Notes under the pieces: model-generated
What the model was told of the DNA's origin: nothing
Databases searched by the model: none
The model's input: only the letters and a program-made list of their open reading frames with translations
Shown here: one piece after another, positions 6,615 to 10,578 of the stretch
Numbering within the stretch: position 1 is the first letter of the stretch
Layout: each line of letters starts with the position of its first letter
Position numbers and translations under genes: made by a program
Assembly: GCA_004297665.1 (NCBI GenBank)
Contig: SCUP01000303.1
Coordinates: forward strand, 1 to 10,578
Source of the DNA: Nitrosarchaeum sp.
GTDB lineage: Archaea; Thermoproteota; Nitrososphaeria; Nitrososphaerales; Nitrosopumilaceae
DNA: 10,578 nt
Direction: 5' to 3'

Positions 6615-7793
6615 ATCGTCTTTGAAGGTTTTTTTGATCATCTCAGATGAGATTGTAAGTTTGTATTTTTTTGTCCTTCCATGTATTCCTTGATGAACTA
6701 GTCTTCCAGTAATAATTCCAGATAATTCGATTTCGCTAAGCATTTGAGTAATCCGTCTTTGTGTCAGTTCATCTCGTCCTACTACTTTGCACAATCCTTT
6801 GTAAGACGAATAAATTTCTCCTGTAGATGAGCCTCCTGCCTTCATTATTGCAAGAATAACGAGCTTTTCATGGAGAGGGTATGATTTCAGAGATGTTTCT
6901 TCTTTGTTTTCTTCAATTTTTAGAGATGCCTCTCTTACATGATCTTCTGTAACTTTATCTGATTGTTGTCTTTCGGCAATTTCTCCTGCAACACGAATTA
7001 GGTCAATTGCTCTTCTGGCATCTCCATGTTCGCCCCCAGCCAGGGCTGCACAAAGATTTAATGCTGAGTCTGCTACTGAGTTTGGAATAAATGCCTCTTT
7101 AATTCGCTCCTCTAGTATTTTTTTTATTTGTTCTACATTATAATTTGTAAAAACTACCTCTTCTTCGCCTAGGCTACTGATTACTCTAGGATCGAGTTTT
7201 TCTTTAAATGTAAGATCGTTTGAGATTCCTACCAAAGTCAACGAGCCTTGTTTTAGACGCTCATTTGCTCTGGTTAGTTGATATAAGATGTCTTTGCCTG
7301 TTTTTGATACTAGTTGTGCAAGATAGTCAATTTCATCAATAACAAAGATTGCATTAATTTTAGATTCATCTATGCTGATTAGTATTCGTTTGAAGACTTC
7401 GCTGATTGCTAGACCTGTACTTGGTAATTTATCATCCTTTATCCCTAATTGCCGTCCAAAGCTTACCAATAACCCGTAAAGAGTTGTTTCTTCCTTAGAA
7501 TTTGAATAAACTAGTTTGATTGGGAATTTTGATTTCTCTACCCTGTCTTGAATTTTATTTAGTACTTTTTTCACTACAAGTGTTTTTCCAGTTCCTGGTT
7601 TACCATATACTAGTAAATTTGAAGGCCTTGAATGTTTAAGGATAGGTAGTAATGATTGTGTTACTTGTTCCTGTTCAGAAGTTCTATGTTGAATAGTGTC
7701 AGGAATATATGTAAAATGAAGGATATCCCTGTTTTTGATTATTGATTTACCAGATTCAGCTGCATCAAGTAATCTATCAATTGGATCAGACAT
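6591..7793 (-). CDS. cdc6: Orc1/Cdc6 replication initiator
   Basis: An AAA+ initiator of 400 residues, the normal length for archaeal Orc1/Cdc6. From the ATG at 7793: Walker A GKPGTGKT (64-71); Walker B FVIDEID (150-156) with D153 and E154; sensor 1 GISND (N192); sensor 2 in GDARRAID (257-264), an arginine-rich helix. A C-terminal winged helix follows at about 300-385 (HEKLVILAIMKAGG...ITQMLSEIELSGII...GRTKKYKL). The family binds origin recognition boxes through the winged helix and AAA+ insert and recruits the MCM helicase. The frame also has a GTG two codons upstream (7799), but AGGTG at 7801-7805 sits 7 bases before the ATG, a good Shine-Dalgarno distance, so the ATG is chosen. The gene lies beside the candidate origin upstream of it and may be controlled by binding there. 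Confidence 0.97.
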   Translation of the reverse strand: MSDPIDRLLDAAESGKSIIKNRDILHFTYIPDTIQHRTSEQEQVTQSLLPILKHSRPSNLLVYGKPGTGKTLVVKKVLNKIQDRVEKSKFPIKLVYSNSKEETTLYGLLVSFGRQLGIKDDKLPSTGLAISEVFKRILISIDESKINAIFVIDEIDYLAQLVSKTGKDILYQLTRANERLKQGSLTLVGISNDLTFKEKLDPRVISSLGEEEVVFTNYNVEQIKKILEERIKEAFIPNSVADSALNLCAALAGGEHGDARRAIDLIRVAGEIAERQQSDKVTEDHVREASLKIEENKEETSLKSYPLHEKLVILAIMKAGGSSTGEIYSSYKGLCKVVGRDELTQRRITQMLSEIELSGIITGRLVHQGIHGRTKKYKLTISSEMIKKTFKDDLTLQDIV

Positions 7794-7800
7794 ACTCACA

Positions 7801-7805
7801 CACCT
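7801..7805 (-). promoter_or_regulatory. Shine-Dalgarno site that decides the cdc6 start
   Basis: AGGTG on the minus strand can pair with the 3' end of 16S rRNA and is 7 bases from the ATG at 7793 but only 1 base from the GTG at 7799. cdc6 therefore probably has a leadered transcript. A TATA-like CTAAATTC at about 7839-7846 (minus strand) would give a leader of roughly 25 bases. Confidence 0.55.
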
Positions 7806-7945
7806 ATGTTTCTACTCAATAGTAACATAATGATATCTGAATTTAGAGAGTAAAGAAGAGAATAGTTATTCTAGTTTAGTTTGTAATTAATTATTTTTAG
7901 TTAGATTTTAGATTTTCAATAAAAAAAATTAAAGAAAAAGATAGA

Positions 7946-7966
7946 GTGGAAAGAATGGTGTGTGGG
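7946..7966 (+). repeat. Weak ORB-like element, opposite orientation
   Basis: GTGGAAAGAA (7946-7955) followed by a G-rich run ending in GTGGG (7956-7966) resembles the core TGGAAA, an A-rich stretch and a G-string of archaeal origin boxes. It points rightwards, towards the two stronger boxes, which point leftwards. The match is partial. Confidence 0.35.
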
Positions 7967-7985
7967 TTAAATCAACCAAATCTAA

Positions 7986-7993
7986 TGTTAACA
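7986..7993. repeat. TGTTAACA palindrome 1
   Basis: First of four exact copies of this 8-base palindrome (others at 8073-8080, 8207-8214, 8253-8260). Half-matches TGTTAA follow closely at 7997-8002 and 8008-8013. It lies in the AT-rich core of the candidate origin. Confidence 0.55.
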
Positions 7994-8028
7994 GATTGTT
8001 AATTTCCTGTTAAGAAAACTGCTAAAAA

Positions 8029-8041
8029 GGTCATTTTGACC
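8029..8041. repeat. Perfect inverted repeat GGTCA-TTT-TGACC
   Basis: Five-base arms around TTT. The right arm runs into the C-string of the first ORB-like repeat, so a protein bound here would touch that box. It is too short and lacks the T-run expected for a terminator. Confidence 0.6.
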
Positions 8042-8061
8042 CCTTTATTTCCATTCCAGGC
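8039..8061 (-). repeat. ORB-like repeat, copy 1
   Basis: A 23-base sequence beginning ACCCCTTTATTTCC and ending CCAGGC, identical to the copy at 8101-8123. On the minus strand its core reads TGGAATGGAAATAAAGGGG, close to the archaeal origin recognition box pattern of TGGAAA, A-rich spacer and G-string. The G-string faces left. Confidence 0.75.
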
Positions 8062-8072
8062 GTTAAGATTGA

Positions 8073-8080
8073 TGTTAACA
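8073..8080. repeat. TGTTAACA palindrome 2
   Basis: Lies between the two ORB-like repeats. A shorter GTTAA occurs at 8062-8066, directly after the first box. Confidence 0.55.
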
Positions 8081-8100
8081 TTGTGAATATCCCAAATCAT

Positions 8101-8123
8101 ACCCCTTTATTTCCATTCCAGGC
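8101..8123 (-). repeat. ORB-like repeat, copy 2
   Basis: Identical to copy 1 over 23 bases and in the same orientation. The start-to-start distance is 62 bases, about six helical turns, so bound initiators would lie on the same face of the DNA. Flanking bases differ on both sides, so the 23 bases are what is conserved. Confidence 0.75.
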
Positions 8124-8183
8124 ATGAGTTAGAGGGGTCAGAATATAATGTACTTGTTGACATTGTTAATAACAAAAAACACA

Positions 8184-8198
8184 CTAGGCATGGCCTAG
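8184..8198. repeat. Perfect inverted repeat CTAGGC-ATG-GCCTAG
   Basis: Six-base arms around ATG, GC-rich in an AT-rich region. The right arm is also part of the palindrome GCCTAGGC (8193-8200). It may be a protein binding site; no terminator-like T-run follows. Confidence 0.6.
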
Positions 8199-8206
8199 GC
8201 AGTCAA

Positions 8207-8230
8207 TGTTAACAAACCTCCTAGTTAACA
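8207..8230. repeat. TGTTAACA palindrome 3 with adjacent AGTTAACA
   Basis: TGTTAACA at 8207-8214 is followed 16 bases on by AGTTAACA (8223-8230), one base from the same palindrome. Together they look like a double site upstream of the gene at 8284. A TGTTAA half-match lies at 8164-8169. Confidence 0.55.
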
Positions 8231-8252
8231 AATATTCTGGGATCAATTGAAC

Positions 8253-8260
8253 TGTTAACA
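8253..8260. promoter_or_regulatory. TGTTAACA palindrome 4 at the TATA position of the winged-helix gene
   Basis: The palindrome is centred 27-28 bases before the ATG at 8284, where a leaderless promoter has its TATA box. Either it acts as the TATA element or a protein bound to it would compete with TBP. That arrangement suits repression by the downstream gene's own product (inference). Confidence 0.45.
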
Positions 8261-8283
8261 TCAGATCCTCATAGATCTCAAAG

Positions 8284-8670
8284 ATGGCTAAGAAACGTAT
8301 TCGAATTGATATGGAAGATACCGATGGAGCACGATATGACATCAAATTAGAGGGTAATGTCACTCGAGAAAAGGTTCTAAAAATATTTGAAATGATGGAT
8401 TTGATGAATATAGAAGAAGAACAAGAGACCGCCAATATGGATTCAATAGGCTCAAAAATATGGTATATTATAGACAAATTCTTCCCAATGGGAAAGTTCA
8501 CATCTACAAACATACTTGAAAAATATGAAGATGAATATAATGAGCCTGTTAAACTTAGTATAATCTCTACATATTTGTCCAGATTCTCTACTAAAGGCAA
8601 GGTGGATAGAATTAGAACTGGTCGTGAATGGACATATCAGGCCATAAAACTTAGTCAAAAACAACAATAA
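8284..8670 (+). CDS. Putative winged-helix DNA-binding protein
   Basis: A soluble 128-residue protein. The N-terminal ~40 residues (MAKKRIRIDMEDTDGARYDIKLEGNVTREKVLKIFEMMDLM) are a strand-strand-helix module that I believe is shared by several thaumarchaeal proteins. An acidic linker (43-50) follows, then a winged-helix-like domain at 55-122: SKIWYIIDKFF, a helix pair through ISTYLSRFSTKGKVDRI, and a wing RTGREWTYQ. The domain pattern suggests specific DNA binding, but no family name can be given with confidence. It is the first gene beyond the candidate origin and is transcribed away from it, with TGTTAACA sites just upstream, so it may bind those sites and act in origin function or autoregulation (inference). 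It converges with the AbrB-type gene, with one base between the stops. The 138-codon open frame on the opposite strand (8184-8600) is a shadow. Confidence 0.82.
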   Translation: MAKKRIRIDMEDTDGARYDIKLEGNVTREKVLKIFEMMDLMNIEEEQETANMDSIGSKIWYIIDKFFPMGKFTSTNILEKYEDEYNEPVKLSIISTYLSRFSTKGKVDRIRTGREWTYQAIKLSQKQQ

Positions 8671-8671
8671 A

Positions 8672-8833
8672 TTAAGAAATTGTAATTTTTCGTACTATGA
8701 GACGATCCTTTCCTAAGATTACCTTAACATACTCTCCCTTCTGAATATCCATGTATTTTCGAAACTGTTTTGGAATGGAAATGGTTCCCGCAGATGTGAT
8801 TTTTACTAATACCTCATTTTCTTGTACGGACAT
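8672..8833 (-). CDS. AbrB/SpoVT-type DNA-binding protein
   Basis: A 53-residue swapped-hairpin AbrB-fold protein. VKITSAGTISIPKQFRKYMDIQKGEYVKVIL (10-40) is the classic signature: a Gly-Thr/Val turn, IPKxxR, then a second strand pair LIVRKI. The frame stays open upstream to 8899, but the extra residues are AT-rich low-complexity and the TATA box lies inside that stretch, so the ATG at 8833 is chosen. Such proteins act as dimeric transcription regulators or as the antitoxin half of toxin-antitoxin pairs. No toxin-like gene is adjacent, so a stand-alone regulator is more likely. Its target is unknown. Confidence 0.87.
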   Translation of the reverse strand: MSVQENEVLVKITSAGTISIPKQFRKYMDIQKGEYVKVILGKDRLIVRKITIS

Positions 8834-8852
8834 AATACTATTATAATTTAAT

Positions 8853-8862
8853 AATATATATA
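8853..8862 (-). promoter_or_regulatory. TATA box for the AbrB-type gene
   Basis: TATATATTAT on the minus strand is centred about 25 bases before the ATG at 8833, inside a run of nearly pure A/T (8840-8885). There is no ribosome binding site, so the mRNA is probably leaderless. Its position rules out the longer upstream reading of the frame as translated. Confidence 0.6.
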
Positions 8863-8967
8863 ATTTAATATTTTTATTTTTTAATAAACTATAATGCAAA
8901 TCACCTTTTCTAACCTGTTTTTTGATAAAATAGACTAAAATTAATCTATGAAACTAACAGAAATTGA

Positions 8968-9573
8968 TTATGCAATTATGGAATTAACTTGTATTGTTTC
9001 TAACTTTTCTTTCCCTTTTTTTGTAATTGAATAAGTATATGGCTTTGTATTGGTGTTTCTTTGAACATAACCATCTTCAAATAATTTCTTCATTAATCTT
9101 GAAGTGTGCTCCCTACTACGCTTTAATGTGATTTGTATGTCACGTGATGTCATAGCTTTGTTTGTGATTAGATGCAACACATAATCTGTTGCATTATTAT
9201 GATCTAAATTAGGCATACGAATAGAAACGGGCTCCTCTTTATTCGTAATTTCTGTCTTTATTATAGGCTCGACAGACTTTTCTACAACTTGATTATTTTT
9301 AGCTAATTTCTCTAGGAACTGCTTTAATTCTAGATTAGGATCTTCAATTTTTTGTTCAAAACCTTGTATCTCTATTGCATCTAGGCGTATTTTCATATCA
9401 ATTAACTGTCTTTCATAATATTCTAAACGCTCCAACTGTGATGAATCTATCATCTCACTCTTAGTTTTGATGAATGGACGTATTTTGTAGTAACTATAGA
9501 AGCCTACCAAACCTATAACAAATGAAATTATTATGCCCAGAATTACTTCTGGATCAGGAATTTCTATTAACAT
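8968..9573 (-). CDS. Membrane-anchored winged-helix (MarR-like) regulator
   Basis: A 201-residue protein with an unusual build. Residues about 10-29 (VILGIIISFVIGLVGFYSYY) form one transmembrane helix, followed by a basic KIRPFIKTK. Residues 44-72 have a heptad-like coiled-coil pattern. A charged linker runs to about 125, and a C-terminal winged helix covers 126-192 (ATDYVLHLI, SRDIQITLKRSREHTSRLMKKLFEDGYVQR, wing NTKPYTYSITKKGKEKL). The positive residues after the helix put the DNA-binding part in the cytoplasm. This looks like a one-component regulator tethered to the membrane or a protein linking DNA to membrane; the signal and targets are unknown. The start is ATG at 9573; the GTG just before it is in frame and cannot be excluded. 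It follows the 120-residue gene on the same strand after 126 bases with inverted repeats. Confidence 0.84.
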   Translation of the reverse strand: MLIEIPDPEVILGIIISFVIGLVGFYSYYKIRPFIKTKSEMIDSSQLERLEYYERQLIDMKIRLDAIEIQGFEQKIEDPNLELKQFLEKLAKNNQVVEKSVEPIIKTEITNKEEPVSIRMPNLDHNNATDYVLHLITNKAMTSRDIQITLKRSREHTSRLMKKLFEDGYVQRNTNTKPYTYSITKKGKEKLETIQVNSIIA

Positions 9574-9599
9574 CACAAAAATTATTCATATGTTGTGAT
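9572..9599. repeat. Inverted repeat ATCACAA / TTGTGAT over the start of the membrane-anchored regulator gene
   Basis: Seven-base arms at 9572-9578 and 9593-9599, 14 bases apart, cover the start codon of the regulator gene and the edge of its likely TATA element (GATAAATC, minus strand, 9597-9604). A related ATCGTGAT lies at 9602-9609. It could be an autoregulatory operator. Confidence 0.5.
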
Positions 9600-9605
9600 T
9601 TATCG

Positions 9606-9674
9606 TGATTGAATAATATTATTTCACACTTTAGATTAACAAAAACACACTTTACATCACAAAAAATTCAATCA
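9606..9674. repeat. Inverted repeat TGATTGAAT / ATTCAATCA and second ATCACAA copy
   Basis: Nine-base arms at 9606-9614 and 9666-9674 are separated by 51 bases. ATCACAAAAAATTC at 9656-9669 is a near copy of the ATCACAAAAATTATTC at 9572-9587. This 126-base space between two regulator genes is therefore mostly related short repeats. The sequence is AT-rich, so chance matches are a risk. Confidence 0.4.
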
Positions 9675-9699
9675 TATAATACAACTCTAAATGATAACA

Positions 9700-10062
9700 T
9701 CACACATTACATGCCTGACGTATCAATCTATCAATCACATTGATGACCTCATCTTCTCTTTCAGGGAATATATCACTCTCATTTATCACACGTATCTGCT
9801 CAGATAGTTTTGATATCACATCAATATCATCAGGTAAAAGTATGCCTAAACCACGTAAAAGTATGATTGAATAAAATAATGCCATTAATTTGTCTCTGGA
9901 CTGACCAACTTGTCTGTAATACGCGCCTTTGCTAATACTAAATTTAGAGTTTAGAAGATCTTTCTGATTTAAAATAATTTCAATTTGTCGTTCAGTAAAT
10001 AATGATTTTTTGATAATTTGACGAATAATATTATTAAAATTAGATTTTTCAAACTCTGCCAT
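9700..10062 (-). CDS. Conserved hypothetical, helix-rich, possible HTH protein
   Basis: A 120-residue, almost wholly helical soluble protein. FTERQIEIILNQKDLL (22-37) followed by SISKGAYYRQVGQSRDKLMALFYSIILLRGLGIL (42-75) resembles a helix-turn-helix: a helix, a Ser/Gly turn, and a Tyr/Arg/Gln-rich second helix, then a long hydrophobic helix suitable for dimerisation. The acidic C-terminal part (80-117) is two further helices. I believe similar proteins occur in other thaumarchaea but cannot name a family. The ATG at 10062 is the first start after a stop. An inverted repeat (TATAC-6-GTATA) lies four bases upstream, and a possible TATA (TTTAATT, minus strand, 10091-10097) about 32 bases upstream. 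It may be co-transcribed with the membrane-anchored regulator downstream. Confidence 0.78.
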   Translation of the reverse strand: MAEFEKSNFNNIIRQIIKKSLFTERQIEIILNQKDLLNSKFSISKGAYYRQVGQSRDKLMALFYSIILLRGLGILLPDDIDVISKLSEQIRVINESDIFPEREDEVINVIDRLIRQACNV

Positions 10063-10065
10063 AGC

Positions 10066-10081
10066 TATACAAATCTGTATA
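10066..10081. promoter_or_regulatory. Inverted repeat TATAC-6-GTATA, possible operator
   Basis: Perfect five-base arms around AAATCT, ending four bases before the ATG at 10062. In a leaderless or near-leaderless promoter this covers the transcription start, so a bound protein could block initiation. Autorepression by the gene's own product is a guess. Confidence 0.45.
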
Positions 10082-10097
10082 CCTCACTACAATTAAA

Positions 10098-10105
10098 CTT
10101 TAAAG
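10098..10105 (+). promoter_or_regulatory. TATA box for the GGGP synthase gene
   Basis: CTTTAAAG, a palindrome, is centred 25-26 bases before the ATG at 10127. No Shine-Dalgarno sequence lies between, so the promoter is probably leaderless. Confidence 0.62.
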
Positions 10106-10126
10106 AGTCATTTACAAACCCCTGTT

Positions 10127-10578
10127 ATGACTGGAAATAAAGTTGAATTATTCCTAAAATCTGAATTAAAAAAGAAAAATGCATTATTGTTTGTACTAAT
10201 TGATTCTGAAGTCTCAAAGTTAGAATCTTCACGAAAACTTGCTCAAGATGTTGAAAAGATAGGGGCATCTGCCATACTGGTAGGTGGTTCATCAGCAACG
10301 GATCAAATTGAAATGGCTCAGGTAGTCAAAGGTATTAAAAAAGGCATCAAAATACCAATTATTCTCTTTCCTGGAAACGTCACTGGAGTTGTGCCTGATG
10401 CAGATGCGATTCTTTTTAGCTCACTAATGAATTCAGAAAATCCATATTTTATCACTCAGGCACAAGCATTAGGAGCACCAAGTGTTCTTAAATTTGGATT
10501 AGAACCATTACCAACAGCATATTTGGTTATTGGAGATGGAACTTCCGCATGGTTTGTAGGTTCAGCAAGAGGAATTCC
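10127..10578 (+). CDS. Geranylgeranylglyceryl-phosphate synthase (GGGPS), 3' truncated
   Basis: The first 150 codons of a TIM-barrel prenyltransferase; the frame is still open at the window edge (a full protein is normally about 230-260 residues). The enzyme joins geranylgeranyl diphosphate to sn-glycerol-1-phosphate, the first committed step of archaeal ether-lipid synthesis. Visible are LFVLIDSE (21-28), with the Mg-binding Asp of the family's LIDPD motif but Ser-Glu in place of Pro-Asp; AILVGGSSATD; IPIILFPGNVTGV; DAILFSSLMNSENPYFI; and TAYLVIGDGTSAWFVGSARGIP, the substrate-binding loop region. The start is fixed by the TATA box 25 bases upstream. The bacterial PcrB relative is unlikely given the archaeal context. 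Confidence 0.93.
   Translation, partial: MTGNKVELFLKSELKKKNALLFVLIDSEVSKLESSRKLAQDVEKIGASAILVGGSSATDQIEMAQVVKGIKKGIKIPIILFPGNVTGVVPDADAILFSSLMNSENPYFITQAQALGAPSVLKFGLEPLPTAYLVIGDGTSAWFVGSARGI

Larger units (their letters stand above)
7840..8283. other. Candidate chromosomal replication origin (oriC)
   Basis: This is most of the 490-base gene-free stretch between the start of cdc6 and the gene at 8284, the only non-coding region above 150 bases. It contains an AT-rich left part (7862-7940, with an A8 run), a weak ORB-like element at 7946-7966, an AT-rich core (7967-8038), two identical ORB-like repeats (8039-8061 and 8101-8123), four perfect TGTTAACA palindromes plus shorter relatives, and three further inverted repeats. 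Archaeal origins characteristically lie next to orc1/cdc6 and carry ORB repeats flanking an easily melted segment. Both conditions are met. No open frame here looks coding, and no tRNA was seen. The function is inferred from these matches. Confidence 0.75.

Noticed and set aside
8039..8123. Two identical 23-base repeats as a CRISPR fragment
   Set aside because: There are only two units with a 39-base gap, no third repeat, no leader and no cas genes. The gap holds TGTTAACA, and the repeat fits an origin box better.
8184..8198. CTAGGC-ATG-GCCTAG as a transcription terminator
   Set aside because: No T-run follows on either strand, and no gene ends nearby; both neighbouring genes are transcribed away from it.
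7794..8283. tRNA or other structured RNA gene in the long non-coding stretch
   Set aside because: There is no GC-rich cloverleaf pattern and no TTC-loop-like sequence. The stretch is AT-rich with short repeats instead.
8184..8600. Long open frame (138 codons) on the minus strand across the winged-helix gene
   Set aside because: It is antisense to the gene at 8284-8670, whose product has a coherent domain pattern. The antisense product is Ser/Ile/Leu-rich with no recognisable domain and runs into the candidate origin.
8672..8833. AbrB-type protein as the antitoxin of a toxin-antitoxin pair
   Set aside because: No PIN-, MazF- or RelE-like gene is adjacent. The neighbours are two other putative DNA-binding proteins with their own promoters.
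8834..8899. N-terminal extension of the AbrB-type protein
   Set aside because: The extra 22 residues are low-complexity, encoded by nearly pure A/T, and contain the likely TATA box. The AbrB signature is complete from the ATG at 8833.

Overview
The window looks like chromosomal DNA from an AT-rich ammonia-oxidising archaeon of the Nitrosopumilus type (Thaumarchaeota/Nitrososphaeria). This rests on gene content: the small subunit of archaeal family-D DNA polymerase, an Orc1/Cdc6 initiator, the start of a geranylgeranylglyceryl-phosphate synthase for ether lipids, a secreted cyclophilin with a C-terminal CFI-box membrane tail, and a cupredoxin-like secreted protein. TATA boxes centred about 25 bases before start codons (leaderless promoters) fit the same picture. 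The assignment is by recognition, not by database search.

Layout. 1-756 (+): 3' end of a membrane-associated FAD/NADH dehydrogenase. 757-2283 (-): secreted cyclophilin with a PsbP-like domain and a CFI-box tail, abutting it stop to stop. 2356-3566 (+): a two-gene unit, a PH/GRAM-like protein overlapping cobalt-precorrin methyltransferase CbiE by 4 bases. 3563-5087 (-): a SpoIIM-like membrane protein, then a cupredoxin-like secreted protein that lacks the copper-ligand cysteine. 5163-6614 (+) and 6591-7793 (-): polymerase D small subunit and Orc1/Cdc6, converging with a 24-base overlap.

7794-8283 is the only long non-coding stretch and is the most interesting part. It carries two identical 23-base repeats which, read on the minus strand, resemble archaeal origin recognition boxes (TGGAAA, an A-rich stretch, then GGGG). 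It also has a possible third, weaker box in the opposite orientation, an AT-rich core, several TGTTAACA palindromes and other inverted repeats. Together with the adjacent cdc6 and polD genes this is a strong candidate chromosomal replication origin.

8284-10062 holds four small proteins, each a known or probable DNA-binding type: a winged-helix protein, an AbrB-fold protein, a membrane-anchored winged-helix protein and a helix-rich protein that may be HTH. Their intergenic spaces carry short inverted repeats that look like operators. Housekeeping genes resume at 10127 (+) with a GGGP synthase cut by the window edge. No tRNA, rRNA, CRISPR array, insertion sequence or transposase gene was seen.
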